From positions 12,693,105-12,757,104 of the forward strand of contig NC_062232.1 of NCBI RefSeq assembly GCF_902686445.1: 64,000 nt of DNA. The letters run 5' to 3'. A program made the position numbers and the translations under genes. Under the pieces are notes generated by a model. The model saw only the letters and a list, made by a program, of their open reading frames with translations, had not been told where the DNA came from and did no database searches. Positions 1 to 13,777 of this stretch are shown here, one piece after another. This DNA is from Sciurus carolinensis. Its lineage: Eukaryota > Chordata > Mammalia > Rodentia > Sciuridae. The first letter of the stretch is position 1. Every line of letters starts with the position of its first letter.

Positions 1-2387
1 AGAACTGAATGAATGATATCTTAGTGCCTAAAAATTTAGCAAATTGCACAGTGAGTTTGGTTCATGTGACATTTCTAATATAAATTGTTGGGTAATAAGG
101 TCTTCAAATTCAGATGATTTCTTATTTTTTAGAATCTAACTTCTCTATACTCTGAAGTTCCTACTTGCAAACCATTCATGTTGGATTAGATACTAGAAAT
201 AATACTCATGAAGGGAAAGTCACATTGTCTACTTGGTGCATAGTAGTGTTTGCTAAATGTTGATTATCTTTCACAAAATTCTTAGATATATACCCCAGTG
301 AGATTATAAACCATTTGAGGACAGGGATTGTTCTTTCTGTGTCAAATATTTCTTAGTTTTGGAATCTCTAGGCATGGATTATGAGAGTGAACTGCACTTG
401 GAATAGAACATCTTGGAAGCAATTAGGACCTGCATCTAAGCTCACCCATTGTGGTGGGTCATCAGTTTAGTGGAATGGGTGGATTGTATCATCTGGCAAT
501 GGAAAGTCTATCCAGGCAGATGAAATAGTATCTACAGATGATTCAGATAGGTGCAGAAGACTCACCAGGGCCCTAGGGATGTCCCTTCTGGCAAGCACAG
601 CTAAGTGGTATGAGACCTAAGATCAGATTTTTAGGATTTGGTTATCAGGGAATTGTCAGCAACTAACACACAACAAGACAGATGAGAGCAAGATCAAGTC
701 TAAAATGAAGAATTCTTAGAGAGGAAAGAGGATGACATGAATATTGAGACCCAGAAAGGGGACTCGGTCATGGAAAGAGGTCATTAGGTCAATATTATAT
801 GGCCATTAGGTCACAGTAGTAATAATATCAGTATTGTCTTGGTGCTTGGTTCTGTTTGGTTGGGCCAGAGCCTCTATAATGCATCTGGATTTGCCATAGT
901 GATGCAGAAGTCCTGAGTGTGCTGGGTGTCATGGGACCTTGTTGTGAGGAGAACACTCAGGAACAGGAGGAAGGGGCCCTTCTCCAGCTTTATTGCCCTG
1001 GAGCAGCTTGCTTCAAATGGCATCAGGCTCCTGAACTGGGAGGCTGTTAGAATGACAGGGAAGTGAGAGATGGGGTTGTTATTTTAACAATTAGATAGGG
1101 TCCTTACTGAGAACTTGACAAATCAAATTAATGAATCAGATTGCTTATCCCACCCAAAATGGGTGTTTCTGGTATGAGTTTAGCTCTATGCTAGAGGCTT
1201 CAAATCTCTAGATTTGGGGTCAAGTGTGAAGAACTCCAGTGTGATCTAAGACTGAACTTCTATCCATTAGTCATTCCCTTAGCATGTTGAAGATGTTTGT
1301 GTAACACTGATGCTCCACTTACTTGAAATGTACAGGTTTACTCTATTCAATTTACTAAGGCACAAGTTTCTTTTAAAAGAGAAATTGTGTATGTGTGCCC
1401 ATATGTGTGTGAGTGCTATAAAATATTCTAGATAAATATAGAATGGATTTAAATCACATCCTCATAAATTCCAAATAACCTGAGCCTATAATTTTACTTT
1501 GGAAAAGCTCTGAAAAATGTCAATAAATGAACTCTCTGCAAAGCTAATCTTTTGGCTGGTGAGATAAGTTTGAGTTGCCAGAACTAGTAAAAGCTTATAT
1601 AATTCTGGAATGCATTTGTGTTTACCTGAGATTTCTCTGCCTCCAGCTGTACAAAAAATTCTATGACACACAGAGCCTCAAACCCGGGCCAGAAATCTGA
1701 GCTGTAATTGCATTTTAATTTGGTTCTAGAGTCAAGACTGCTTGTGTATATGTATGTGTTCCCTTCATCTCATTAAGTCCTGGCATGTATGTCAGTGCCT
1801 GGCACACAGTCTGTTCTCAGTAAATGTTAATTTTTATTGTGGAGTCTGCTATTCTTCTAAACTGATGGGAGGATGCTTCCTTTGTGCCTCAGTGGTTCAC
1901 CCCCATCACATCTTCCCCTCTGTTCAACCTTGAGTTATCAGATCCTCATTTCTTCCTACGCAGATGCCAACCCTAAGGAACTCCTGACCCTGTGGCCATG
2001 TATGCCTGTATGTGTGCAGCCAGCTGGGCAGTTTGGAAAGTTGTGGCATTGGTTTGCCAAAGAAGGGCTAGTTTACAAAAATGTGAAAGACCATTGTCAT
2101 CAAATTCCATCATTACCTATAATCTTCCTCGTTCCAAAAAACAATCTAGGTGCATAATAAAATCTGTAGAATCACTTGGTCAAACCTATTTATACAAATC
2201 CACTGTGCAAGAACCTGTATGCCCATTTCTGATTAATTTTACACTGTTTATCCCAGACTTTCTGCCAGCTCCCTAAAGGCAGAGGAGACACTGCACCGTG
2301 GAAGTCATGGGCATGACCAAAACAGCTAACCCTAGTAGAGAGTTTCTTTTTCAGAATTTTTTTCTTATCATTAAGAGTCATACTAGT

Positions 2388-2572
2388 CAGGGTGTGGTGG
2401 CACATGCCTGTGACACCAGTGACTCAGGAGGTTTGAGGCAGGAGGTTTGCAAGTTCAAAGCCACCCTGAGCAACTTAGTGAAACCCTGTCTCATAATAAA
2501 AAAAGGGCTGGGATATGGCTCGTGGCTAAGCACCCCTGGGTTTCAATTCCTAGTAAATAGCCCCCCAAAAGA
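2388..2572 (+). mobile_element. Composite SINE (B1-like + ID-like)
   Basis: Starts GGTGTGGTGGCACATGCCTG (7SL/B1-like box A region) with GAGGCAGGAGG following. It then has CCCTGTCTC, an A-rich linker, and an ID-like half with GGGCTGGGATATGGCTC and GTTTCAATTCC. Sense orientation. Confidence 0.85.
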
Positions 2573-5282
2573 ACCACACTAATTTATATTTGATTCTTTT
2601 ACTATATCTCTGTTTTAATATAAAACAAACTCCTACCAAGACTAAGTCAATTCAGTGTTCTGGGAGAATGGTTGCATTCCCCTTTGACCTACCTGGAATC
2701 AGGTGATTACAAAACGATTTACCTGATATTCTATTTCTAGTTATCCTGTGATCAGGCCAATGTCTCTGATCCTTTAGACTTTAACAGAGTATTTGGTTGA
2801 ATAATTCACTATCTAACAGCACAAGATACCATACATAGGAGTTCTCTTTAAGCCATCAAGGGTTAAATCACAATAGGTATATCTTATTTACTCGGTGAGC
2901 CTTCCTTGTCAGAATCAACGGCAGAGGTGCTGTGAGGAATTCAAGATGTTTTAAACAATGCAGGACTTGCCCTCAAGAGACTTATGCTCTTCTAGGGGGG
3001 ATATATTTGGTGTGTTGAGAACCACAATACAAAGTAGAAATGGTAAGTGACAGAGGGAGAGGTTGAAACCATAGTTTTAGATTTCACCCTTGAAATTCTT
3101 TTTCAGAGAGTATTTGGATCTCCTAAAAGCTGTGTATTCTGTCTAGTTTGCTTCATTCCAGTAGATGAGAAGGGAGACCAAAGGAGATCAAATGCTTTTT
3201 CCCACAGTCACCCAGCTAGACAGTGCTACCTTTGACAAAGATAATAGAGCAGAAAGAGCCCTATGTTCGTGAGTTAATCTAGGCTCAGTGAGTTGGGACC
3301 CTTGAAGTTTTGTCCAGTGGGGAACTTATTCTTAAATTGTACTTAGAGTAGATGAAATGGGAATGATTCTAGTGTACATTTATAACATTTCTTGCTGACA
3401 TGATGTTAGAGTGTCTCTCTTACTCTTTACAACTTTTCTAAATTTATTTTAATAGATACTACATTTATATGATTCAAAATTCAAAGGTGTAAAATGATAT
3501 GCAGTAAACTCTTTCCTCTTTCCTCCCCATGTGTCCTAGCCTCTCAGTTTTCTTCCCTGGAGGCAGCTGGAAGCCAATTTTGTTAGCTTCAACTTCCAGA
3601 ATAGCTTATGAAAGTATCAATAAATGCATCTGTATTCAGCCTTCCTTTGAAAGAAATGTGTGGATATATCTGATTAATGGAGCTTAGGTGACATGTTTGC
3701 CTATTAGCTGCTAGGGAATGTGGGAATTTGATTCTCTGCTTTTAAGCCAGAAAGTGGGATTAGAATAAGCAATTTTTTGTCAAATAGAGAAGACTTTTTC
3801 AAAAAAAGATGGGCAGTCACAGATATGACAGATGTCCACAAAAGCTCCCTAGAATTCTGTGTGGATCAACCACAGTTGATTAATATCTTAGAAGTGAACT
3901 TTCAGCTGTTTTCTGATCTGTGTCTTAGATGATGCTACATTGAATGACCTTATACTTATGTCATTTTGCTTATGTAACATGGAATATTAATTTCAAATGG
4001 TCAAACTTGACTGTGAGTACCAATGCAGTATTTATGTGCCTCTCATGGTGTTTACTTCTCTCTATATCATAGTAACATCTGTGTGGTATTTTTGCCAGAA
4101 ATGTTGAGTTGAATGTAATCATAAGAAAACAGATAATCCCAAATGTGGGACATTCTGAGGACAGCTGGCCTGGACTCTTGAAAGGATTTAATGTCATTAA
4201 GGACCAAGGGGGATTGTGCCAGATTAGGGGGAGACTAGAAACATAAGATAAAAAAATGCAGATCATGAACATTGATTAGATACTGGTTCAGGAAAAGAAA
4301 ATCCAACCAATAGGCCATTTTGAGGATAATTGAGGAAATTGAGTGTGGATCACGTGTTCTATAATAACAATTGTGTTAACTTTGATTTCCTTGGGTGTGG
4401 TGATGCTGGTATGGTGGTGTGGGAGAATATCTCTGTTCCTAGGAGGTAAACAATAAAGTACTTAGGGGTGGTGGGCCATGAGGTATATCTGTAACCTACT
4501 TTTCAGATAGTTTGTTGAAGTGGGAGGGAAAGAGGGCGTGGATGTCTGTAGAATAGGTTGTTTTGGTCCATGCTGCTCATTCCCTAGCATACACAGTACT
4601 TTTGATGGTGAGTGGCCAATATATTTTTAAATTAATAAGTATTTAAGGTATTGATATAATCCTTTTGTCAGAAAATACAACTAAGTACTGTATGTATGCC
4701 CTCATTTTAGTGTGGTTTGGCTTAGGCATATATCACAGTACCTTATATTAGGCAGTAGGATACAGGGATTTGTGTTTTGTTTAGTGGTTCACCCAAGTCC
4801 CTCTGGACTACCAGTCTGTTGAATATTAGAAAGTATAAATGAGAGGGAAAGGAAAAGCCAGCCTATCATTAACCTGCCTCCTCATTGTTTCCTGAGAGGC
4901 TGAGGTACAACTTATAAGCATGTTCTTCAGAATATCTTCAGGATTTCTGTTGTTGAGTGTGCCCACTTGGGAGCTGACACCCTCTGGGGGTACCTGAGTC
5001 AAAGAGGCACCTCTCTGGAGTGCTTAGTGGCTGGGACACCACTGAGGGATTCTCCTGAGCTCTGAGGCTTATGGCCAGGATGAAGGAGTGTGGAGGCTTT
5101 GACCTTAACCTGGTACCCTCCTCCCTGAGCAGAAAGGGAACAGGGAAGTTAAAATTCTCTTACATTCCTGCCAGAACTCTTGGGTATATGGTGTGAGATG
5201 ACTAAAGTCAATTTAGCAGTCACTTGTAAAAGTAATTACCAAATGAGAGAAAGAACTATTCTGCTGCTGCAGGCTGTGAAAA

Positions 5283-5990
5283 CTAATTAATTCAGCATTC
5301 ATTGAGCAACTGAGTATATAGCAGGTATTATAAGTACATATCCCTGGGAATACAAATGACAAAAACATAACTTCGCCTGTGTGACCACTTGGGATGGGGG
5401 AAGGTGTTGGGTACAGTCGAAACAGTTACCACAATACCGATTTAAGTGTATATAATGCTTGTAATGTGATAGTTGGTAAAACGTGACTTGAGAATGCAGA
5501 AAACATGCCATATGGAATTGCCTAAGGTTCAGAGGTAAGGTTGGTCTTGGGGTGACTTGAAGAATGAGCCTGGCAGGCAAGAAAGCAGGGAGACATTTGG
5601 CTTCCATGCAGAGGCTCAGCAGATGCCTATAGGCCCAAATGGATTTGGTGTTGAGAGACGGGTTGGAATCTGGTGTGGTTACAGCCTTAATTTGCTTCAG
5701 GGTGAGGGTTGTTGGCAGGGTAGTTTGGGCCAGACAGGAGGGACTCAAAAGCCACTCTGGAGTCTGAATTTTGCAGGAAGGGAATGAGGAGCCCTGGAAG
5801 CCCTTTGGAGTTGGAAGGTGTCCGGATTTTAAGAGACTAAGGAGGGAGTGTGGAGGCTGGTATGTGAGGGTGCACCTTCTAGGGAAGAACAAGGAGCATG
5901 GAAGCACAGCAAAGAATCTGGACTTTGCCAAGTGCAGCCCAGAGAGACCAGAAAATAGGGGTGCACTTGAAGAATTTTTCCAGCCCCTAC
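5283..5990 (-). mobile_element. Ancient L2 fossil, antisense
   Basis: Begins with TTCAGCATTCATTGAGCAAC and continues into a GGGAATACAAATGACAAAAAC motif. These are the reverse complement of the L2 3' end (…GTTGAATGAATGA). Highly diverged. A 210-codon open frame on the minus strand (5299-5931) falls within it and is treated as accidental. Confidence 0.55.
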
Positions 5991-7169
5991 TTCTAAGAGT
6001 TTTTAAATTTTAAAATCTAAGGAGGCCTTAAAAATACTTGAAAGAGAGAAACTTATTCAAACCTTTGAATAGTTCAGAAAATTTTATTATATTTCAGCTA
6101 GGAAAGAGTATTATTTCAGGGCAAAACTGGAACGTGCATGGACTGGTTATTCAGCACAGGTCACTTAATCTTACAGAATTAGGTAGGAGGGAAGCTATTT
6201 TAGTGGCCTTCAACCTCCTTCCAGAACTTTGTCCAGGTTCCACCCATATGGTTGGTGAATTTTTCTGATTTGTGTCCAGCATCCCAGCAGTTTAGTGTGC
6301 ATCTGTAAGCTGTAAGGAAGTTGATTTCATCCATTACCTTTTTTTCCATTTCTTTGCCTTCCACCTGAAAAAACAAACCCTAGTCCATAGATCCTTATTC
6401 TGTTTTAGAAATTTGTACAACATGTAATCTCAGATGAATCCAGCTGAAAGTGTAACAGGTTTGGAGTTTAAACTAAAAAGTAAGCATAGAATCTTTTCAT
6501 TTTTTCTTTGAGTAAATCTCAGCAACTTGGATTGTTTGAAGAAGAAATTCTGTAGAATACCTCCTGCTCATGGAGTATCTGGAATATATCACCACCTTTT
6601 TCCTTCATATGTCATCAAAACATTTCTACCCATAACTTAGAACTTTTCCATAGAGAATTTAAACTTAAAATACTTCGAATCTTGATGAACAAAAAAAAAA
6701 TCTTATAAAATTAAACTGTTTTTTTGGATTAAGAAGTCCCAGACTATGAGACTCCATATGTAAGTTCCAAAGACTTATAATTATTTTCTCTTCCTTGAGA
6801 ACTGAATATTTCAGAAAGTTCTTGGCATGCCTCTTAGATTTTTTATGTATAAAGAACAGGAAGAGTGACCTATGGGCTTACCTCACTTCAATGTGTATAT
6901 TCTACTTTGTATACAAAGCAGTGATTCTAATGCTGTATGGGACCAAAGGACAGATTCCAAGGTAAACAAGGTGGTTTACTAATGTCAGATTAGAGCATGA
7001 GTCTTAAACTACCATAATAAATGTTTTACTAGTATTTTTAGTTACCTGTAGTAAAGAGATTCCAATTCAGTGTAGTAGCTATGGTAAAGGAATAACTGAA
7101 GGTTAACTTAATACTAAATTACCTTTAGAAATGTAGTTAAGTTTTTCACATACCAAGGATTGCAATTTC

Positions 7170-7375
7170 TTCTTTTTTGGTACCAGGGATTGAACCCAGG
7201 GGCGATTTACCACTGAGCCACATCCCCAGTCCTTATTTTATATTTTATATAGAGTCAAGGTCTCACTGAGTTGCTTAGGGCCTTGCTTAGTTGCTGAGGC
7301 TGGCTTCCAATTTATGATCCTCCTGCCTCAGCCTTTTGAGCCCTGGATTATGGGTATGTGTCACTGCTTCCCAGC
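7170..7375 (-). mobile_element. Composite SINE, antisense
   Basis: Antisense copy with GGTACCAGGGATTGAACCCA, CACTGAGCCACATCCCCAG and GAGGCTGGCTTCCAA. It is flanked by near-identical ATTGCAATTTCTT and ATTACAATTCTTT (likely target-site duplication). Confidence 0.88.
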
Positions 7376-7634
7376 AGATTACAATTCTTTATATTAGGAA
7401 TTATTCTGAAAGACAACTGTCTTGATACTAGAACTACATGTACGCTGTTGGCATTTTTTTCCACATACAGGCTAGTCTTAACCATAAGATATACTACAAA
7501 TCTCAGTTACATTTATTTTTGAGGAGTAAGGTTTCATCACTTGATTGAGAATTATTGACAATATTTTAGGTGTCCATACTTGTATTAGGCGATGAATGAG
7601 GACTTTCCCTCTGTCCTTGATGAGAAAACTTTTT

Positions 7635-7838
7635 GGAGATGGGAGTATTAGGGAATTGAACCCAGGACCTCACACATGCCCTACCACTGAGGTACATCCC
7701 TAGCCCTTTTTTAAATTTTTTTTTTTTAAATTTGATACAGGGTCTGGCTAAGTTACCCAGGCTGACTTCAACTTGCAACCCTCCAGCTTCATCCTCCCAA
7801 GTAGCTGCGATTATAGGCATGCACCACTGAGCCTGACT
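7635..7838 (-). mobile_element. Composite SINE, antisense
   Basis: GGGAATTGAACCCAGGACCT, CTACCACTGAGGTACATCCC and TCCTCCCAAGTAGCTG motifs mark an antisense ID-like plus B1-like unit. Confidence 0.85.
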
Positions 7839-8246
7839 GGACAAGATATTGTAATGGGAGATGGACATTAATGGATAATAAAATGTGATAAGTGCTGAGA
7901 TAGACACTACAAAAATGTGATATGGAGAACGAACACCCCCAAACCTATCACCTGACTTCAACAGTTATTAATTCTTGGTTATGCTTGTTTCACCCATGTG
8001 TCTACTTCCCTCTTCATGCTGAAGCACGTCTAAGACAATGTCATGTGGTGGACATTTATAACATTTGAATGGTGTGCTCTCAGAATACATTGGGAAATAA
8101 ATTATACCCAGGACATTGGGAAGAACTTTAGAGAAAAAGTCTATTCAGGTGTTTATTCTATTTGAGCTCCATTCAGGTGTGGGGAAGGATGGGATGGGAA
8201 TCACCAATTATTGCAGCATCTTAAAAATGTGTGTGTAGTACTTTTT

Positions 8247-8447
8247 TTTTTTTTTTTTTTTTTTTTTAGTACTAGTGATTTAGCCCAGGATTGCTTTACC
8301 ACTGAGCTACATCCCCAGCCCTTTTCATTCTTTTATTTTAAGACAGGGTTTCACTAAGTTGCACAGACTGGCCTTCAGCTTGCCATCTTTCTGCCTCAGC
8401 CTTCCGAGTACCTGGAGTTACAGAGTGCACCCCCATGCCCCGCTGTT
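8247..8447 (-). mobile_element. Composite SINE with long T tract and perfect TSD
   Basis: An uninterrupted T run (poly-A tail of an antisense copy) is followed by CCACTGAGCTACATCCCCAG and the B1-like half. The 11-base TAGTACTTTTT occurs at 8236-8246 and again at 8448-8458, a target-site duplication. Confidence 0.88.
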
Positions 8448-8946
8448 TAGTACTTTTTATTCCTCTGAAACAAGCACCCAGGATATAATTGCAATGATTA
8501 GGAAATAATTTCTCCTGGGAACTTTGTGATAATAATTTACTTTTAATTTTGATAAACTAGGAGAATCCACAAGTAGTGGTAATAACTAATCTGTTCTCTT
8601 TTCACCCCAGTGACTTTCTAGACTTTGTACATTAGAATCCACCCCCTGAAAAAGTCACTGTTCTTTGTAAGAAGAGTAACAGCCATCCTTTGTCACCTTT
8701 ATTTTTATCTTTGAAAGAGGAGGAATAATCAGTTCCGAAACATCATGAGTAAGTAGAACTTAGTGATCTGAATTTAAAACCTCCCTGTAAACCGGAGGAG
8801 AAGGAAACCAACTGGCGTGGACATGTAGGTTCCAAGGGACTTTTGATTAGCTACACTGTGAAATTCTTCAAGTTTCATCATATATCTTGTCTCATATTCC
8901 TGTTATAAAATGAGGTTTTCAGCATTATTTTTCTTATCTGTTTCAG

Positions 8947-9070
8947 ATCACAGAACTGTGTGGTGCAAAGCGGGTTGGTTATTTTGGTCCCACACAGTTT
9001 TATGTCGCCCTGAAATTAATTGCTGCAGCGCAGTCTGGCCTGCCTGTGCGGATAGAAAGTATTAAATGTG
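8947..9070 (+). CDS. REPS2: REPS2 internal exon: C-terminal half of the first EH domain
   Basis: A 124-bp exon read in phase 0, giving 41 codons plus one base. It opens [14 protein letters not shown] and continues through [17 protein letters not shown] to IESIKC. This is the second EF-hand-like half of an Eps15-homology (EH) domain, whose F-Y-ALKLIA helix helps form the pocket for NPF-motif ligands. The match to REPS2 is strong from memory; the paralogue REPS1 has different residues after the AQSG motif. The acceptor is a pyrimidine run ending in CAG at 8944-8946, and the donor is GTGAGT from 9071. The leftover G joins the next exon to make a Glu codon, which confirms the phase. The family acts at endocytic membranes downstream of Ral/RALBP1 in EGF and insulin receptor uptake (established knowledge). 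No stop or frameshift is present. Confidence 0.94.
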
Positions 9071-11096
9071 GTGAGTATCTCACATTTTATATTTTTTATT
9101 GTCTGTGACAGGTTTCTTGTTTATGAGGACAGTTTTTAGTGGGGTTAAGGCCTATTCTATAGGCTTTGTGGAATTTCTCCTCACTTCCTCCAACTTCTCT
9201 GTAAAATAAAATAAGAAAACTTAGCAGGTGGCTTAGTTCCTTTCTTTTTTAAATGGACAAAAAATTCAGAGAGTGACCTGAGATTAGTTCCATTTAACTG
9301 ACTTGCAGTTAAAACAGATTTGTTATTTAGGATGAGACTGGGGCAGGACTTCTAGAGCCTGTGGCAAAATAATAATGTTCAGTTAATTTTCCACTTGAGG
9401 TACCTATAATGTCACTTAAGGTTCTCTTAGGGATTAGGGGTGGAGTAACGGGGAGAGTTGAGTGCAACTGTTCCTTTTTTCTCTCTTCCATTCCTTTTAG
9501 TCACATCAGATATGCTCATCCTTTACTTTCCAGTTCCGGAAGCACTTTACTAAAATTTTGGCAGAATGAATCTATCAGAGTTCTGATTTATTTTTCTCTT
9601 ATCTTTCCATCCCTGTTCCCAGCCCAGTAATATGCTTGAGTTCTCTCCATAGCTCAAACAAAAGCAAAGCCCCCAACTATTAGCAGTATTTCTACTACCT
9701 TAGTAGAGTTTTAAAAAATCCATATGAAGAAGGTGATTATCAGAGGAATGCACTGAAGTTTTTGATAATTCATTCTGATACAAATTACTTTCATATATCC
9801 ACGCAATTATGCAGGAACTTTTCTTCTTTTCTCCATTTTGAGATAAAGATTACTCAGCTGCTCACTCCTGTCCTTTGAGGGTTGTGGTAGACATCTAAGT
9901 GGGTTAAATATTTATGATTAGTCCTTAGAGACTCTGTGGACAATCCAAATATCTGAGAAGATTGCCATCACTGGCTGTGGGAGACAAAGCCCTTTGCACT
10001 AACCATCAGGGGGCTGCAATCATCCTGTTAATCTTTTTCAAGGGCTTAGGGTGCCAGGCACTGTCATATTTAATCCTCAGAGCATCTCACTAAATTAGGT
10101 GCAGTGCTTATTAGGTTTATGTTGCTTGGGATAAACTGCAGTAACACATGCCACCACAATCTCAGTGCCTTAACTAGACAAAAGTTCTTGTCCCACTTTG
10201 CAATGAGTCAGGGTGACCCTCCAGATCAGCTGCCCTCCATGTGGTGGCTCTGTGATCCTGTCTGCTTTACCTTATGGCATCTCCATCACAATACCTGTTC
10301 CCACAATTGCTACAACAAGGCAAGAGTTTCTCACCCTAACTGTTAAATTATTTTGGCCTGAATGTAACTCATATTATTATTGGTGCTCACAGCACATTGG
10401 CCAGAACTTTTCATGTGATTCTGTGTCACTGCAGAGCAAACTGGGGAAACACAATTCTCTCAGGTGCCTGTGAGGAGAGGAGAACTGGTTATGACGGAAC
10501 ACTAGGTCTCTACTGGGGTTCTTTTATTGCCCCAATCTTAGAGATTTGGAAATTGAAGTTTAGGGAGATTGAGCAACTTGTCTGCATACACCCAGGGTTA
10601 GTATATTTAGAATCAGGAGCTCTGCCTCGGTCCCTGTGCCGCACTGATATGCAAAATAGCTTCTTCTCCATTCCTCTTTCCTTTTAGTAAGGTACTAATT
10701 ATAACCTGTAACCTTGGAATATTTTCCAAATGGGGGAAAATAATTGGACACAAAAGGCATGCCTTGGTTTTACAGAATTTGGTCCTTTGACATAGGTTTT
10801 ATGATGTAGCATCATTTTATCAGCTGGTTTGGTGTCCATTTCTATAAGGCATTCTGCCACAAGACCACTGCTATGAGACTGCATTGACTACAAGACTGCA
10901 TTGTGCATTGACTGCTGCAAGACCACTGCTACAAAGCAGTCATTGGCTTTGATAGTTCAGTTATATCATATTGAATTTGGACTTGTCATCATTTTTATAC
11001 CATTGTAAATGGGTATTAAACTTTGTTGTAGTGTTGTCCAACTTTACCTCCCTGAAAAGTTAGAGCTAATTTGTTGTATACTAGAATAAACTTATA

Positions 11097-11300
11097 GTCC
11101 AGGCATGATGACGCATGCCTGTAATCCCAATGGCTTCAGAGGCTGAGGCAGGAGGATCAAGAGTTCAAAGCCAACCTCAGTCACTCAGTGAGACCCTGAC
11201 TCTCGTTGAAATACAAAAAAGGGCTGAGGGTGTGGCTCAGTGGTTAAGTGTCTCTGAGTTCAATCCCCAGTACTGAAAAACAAAACAAAACAAAACAATA
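11097..11300 (+). mobile_element. Composite SINE
   Basis: GCATGCCTGTAATCCCAATG, GAGGCTGAGGCAGGAGGATC, then GGGCTGAGGGTGTGGCTCAG and GAGTTCAATCCCCAGTACTG with an A/C-rich tail. AATAAACTT flanks both sides. Confidence 0.88.
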
Positions 11301-11494
11301 AATAAACTTGTGACACATTTGTTGTCTATTTTAAATTAGACCTAAATCCTTTACCTGATTCGTGCCCAGATCTATAGCTTAGTTTTCTAGGGGCTGTGAG
11401 AAGGATTGTCAAAGTTACCGTTTGTCTAAAGGATTAACACCTTCTCGCAAAAAATAAGGTTTTCTTATTTGTATTTTATAAACATTGATGTAGC

Positions 11495-11708
11495 CTTTTT
11501 TCTTTTTTTGTACTGGGAATTGAACCCAGTGGCATTTAATCATGGAACCACAACCCCAGCCCTTTAAAAATTTTTTTGTTTTGAAACAGGGTCTTGCTAA
11601 GTTACTCAGAGTCTCATTAAGTTGCTGAAGCTGGCTTTGAACTTGCAATATTCCTGCTTCAGCCTCCCAAGCTGCTGGGATTACAGGCATTTGCCACCAT
11701 GCCCAGCT
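11495..11708 (-). mobile_element. Composite SINE, antisense
   Basis: TACTGGGAATTGAACCCAGT to AGCTGCTGGGATTACAGGCA, the reverse complement of the ID-like then B1-like halves. Confidence 0.86.
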
Positions 11709-12079
11709 TGATGCTGTCTTTTACCTCTGGGCATTTAAGTATATTCAGAGTTAATTCTGAATTATCTTCCTTCATTTGAAGGTTTATTAAATAAAAGTTA
11801 TTTGTAGTTAGCATATTTTGATTAAGAATAAGGCAAGATTGGACCAAACTTTGAGCTACCATTTAGAATTTTCTAGTTTGTTGCTTGCATCTTATTAGCT
11901 TAATGTTTGGTGACATAAACCTTGAAGGCCTCTGTGAGGACCTAAGCTGGAAGTCTGTGGTAGCCCTGTCATGTGCAGTCACACCCATCAAGTTGTGAAT
12001 GCATTCCCTTATTTTGTGAATGGCACGCATATTTGTGTATGTATGTGATAACCTCTATCCCTTAGTTTTCCCCATTTTG

Positions 12080-13515
12080 GCAAATGACACCACCATCTCT
12101 AGATGTTCATGCCAGAGACCCAGAAGTCATCATGGATTCCTCCTTTTTTTCTCACTCCCAATGTAGTCATCAGTAATGCTGGCAGTATGGCTCTAGTGTC
12201 ACTGCTATTGCCTCCATCTCTTTTGTCTCCACTAGACCAGGTCTCCTCCTACCATTTACCTGGATAACACAGGTCATTGTCATTGTTTTTTTAGCCTCCT
12301 CTCTTCTCTTCTCGTATCTCATTTACCACTTGAGAAGAGTGATCTTTCCAAATAGATGTATAAAATTTCATATTCTTCCTTCAAACTCTCCAGCAACTTG
12401 CTTATTGTGTGTAGTACAGAATTCAAAGTCCTGGCACTGATCTGTAAGGCTCTTCATACAATCTAGTCCCTGTTTACTGTTTCATTTTCATGTTGGAGCT
12501 CTCCCCGTCACTTGCATTTTGTTCCTTAGTCTCATGGCCTTCGAGCCATTTCTGGGCAGTCTCTTCTGCTGCAGGACATATTCCCATGCTATGTTGAAGT
12601 CTTATATTCCTAGGGGTCTCTTTTTCCCTTCTGAGTCTCATGGCTGGCTTGTTCTCATCCTTCAGGATTCAGAAACTGCTCCCACCATCCTGCCTAAAGT
12701 AGGTTTTGTCAGATTAATTTATTAATTATGGGAGTAGCATATGATAAAGCTGGTTTTAGAAAGTGTAGAGAGTCAGAGGTATTTATAGTCATAGAAGGAA
12801 AGGATGCTGGAATAGGATTGCTATATTACATATAAAACTGATTAATGCTCTACAGGGCAATAAAAAGTTGTATTTGGCTATTGTACTCTTTTCTCAGATG
12901 AAATTCATTTGCATTGCTATTAAATAGGAGTTACTTGTTAGCTAACAGTTTTCTACAATTTAATATCTACCCTTTCAGAATTACAAAATGCATCATCACG
13001 GATAAATAGTAGCTGGGTGCAGTGGTGCATAACTGTAGTCCCAGCAACTCAGGAGGCTGAGGCAGGAGGATCGTGAGTTTAAAGCCAGCCTTACAACTTA
13101 GTGAGGCTATAAGTCTTAGTGAGATCCTGTCTCTAAATAAAACATAAAAAAAAGGGCTGGGGATGTGGCTTAGTGGTTAAGCACCTCTGCATTAAAAAAA
13201 AAAAAAGTAAATAGTAAGTTGTAACAGAAGTCCATAAGCCTAGGGAGTTGGGTCTTTCTTGGATGGACCTGTTAGATAATTCTTTGCAGGGGTCCCCTTC
13301 CTACATTGTTTTCCTCTCAGGATCTGTTTCCTTATAGCATTTATCAGAGTTCCTAAATTACAGGTTTAACTAATATTTTGGTCTGTCTTCCTCACTGACC
13401 TATAAACTTGACAAAGGTGAAGGGAAGAGAATCTAATAGTGTCTGCATTGTGGGGCATTGTAGGTATTAATTGCATATTGGTTGAATGAATGGATGAATG
13501 AATGAAGAACTTAAT
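12080..13515 (+). mobile_element. L2 LINE fossil, sense, split by a SINE
   Basis: Contains TCCAGCAACTTGCTTATTGT, AAAGTCCTGGCACTGATCTG and TAAGGCTCTTCATACAATCT, typical of the L2 3' region. After the SINE at 13011 it resumes with TAGCATTTATCAGAGTTCCT and ends in the classic GTTGAATGAATGGATGAATG terminus. Diverged; part of the middle may be other sequence. Confidence 0.6.
13011..13206 (+). mobile_element. Composite SINE inside L2
   Basis: AGCTGGGTGCAGTGGTGCAT to the A-rich tail. TAAATAGTA repeats at both ends (13003-13011 and 13208-13216). The 3' tail is truncated after AAGCACCTCTGC. Confidence 0.86.
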
Positions 13516-13777
13516 ACTTATGCATGGGAAGGTATCTTGTCTTCTGTCACTTTTTAAAATTGTAGTTATTAACATGTTAATGGTATAAATTAGTATGTTT
13601 CACTGCCATGTTTATGTACATGCATATATAGTGCCTTGATCATGTCCATCTTCCCATTTACCCTACCTTGCCTTTGACTCCCTCTCCTTTCCCTCTGCCC
13701 CCAGATCCCTCCCCTTTTCTTCTTTCAAGTCATCTTTTAAAAAGTTTATTTTAAGTTTTCATGTATTAGAGAAAATA

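Larger units (their letters stand above)
1..8946 (+). other. REPS2: REPS2 intron, 3' part (upstream of first visible exon)
   Basis: Intronic sequence ending in a pyrimidine-rich stretch and CAG acceptor just before the exon at 8947. It holds four composite SINEs and an antisense L2 fossil, listed separately. Between repeats (1-2380, 2575-5280, 6000-7165, 8460-8946) I see AT-rich unique sequence with no exon-like reading frame flanked by good splice sites. No CpG island or promoter is visible, so the gene's first exons lie upstream of the window. Confidence 0.8.

Noticed and set aside
5299..5931. 210-codon open frame on the minus strand
   Set aside because: It lies in an antisense L2-like fossil, has no recognisable domain and no splice or promoter context; composition (Leu/Pro/Ser/His-rich) looks accidental.
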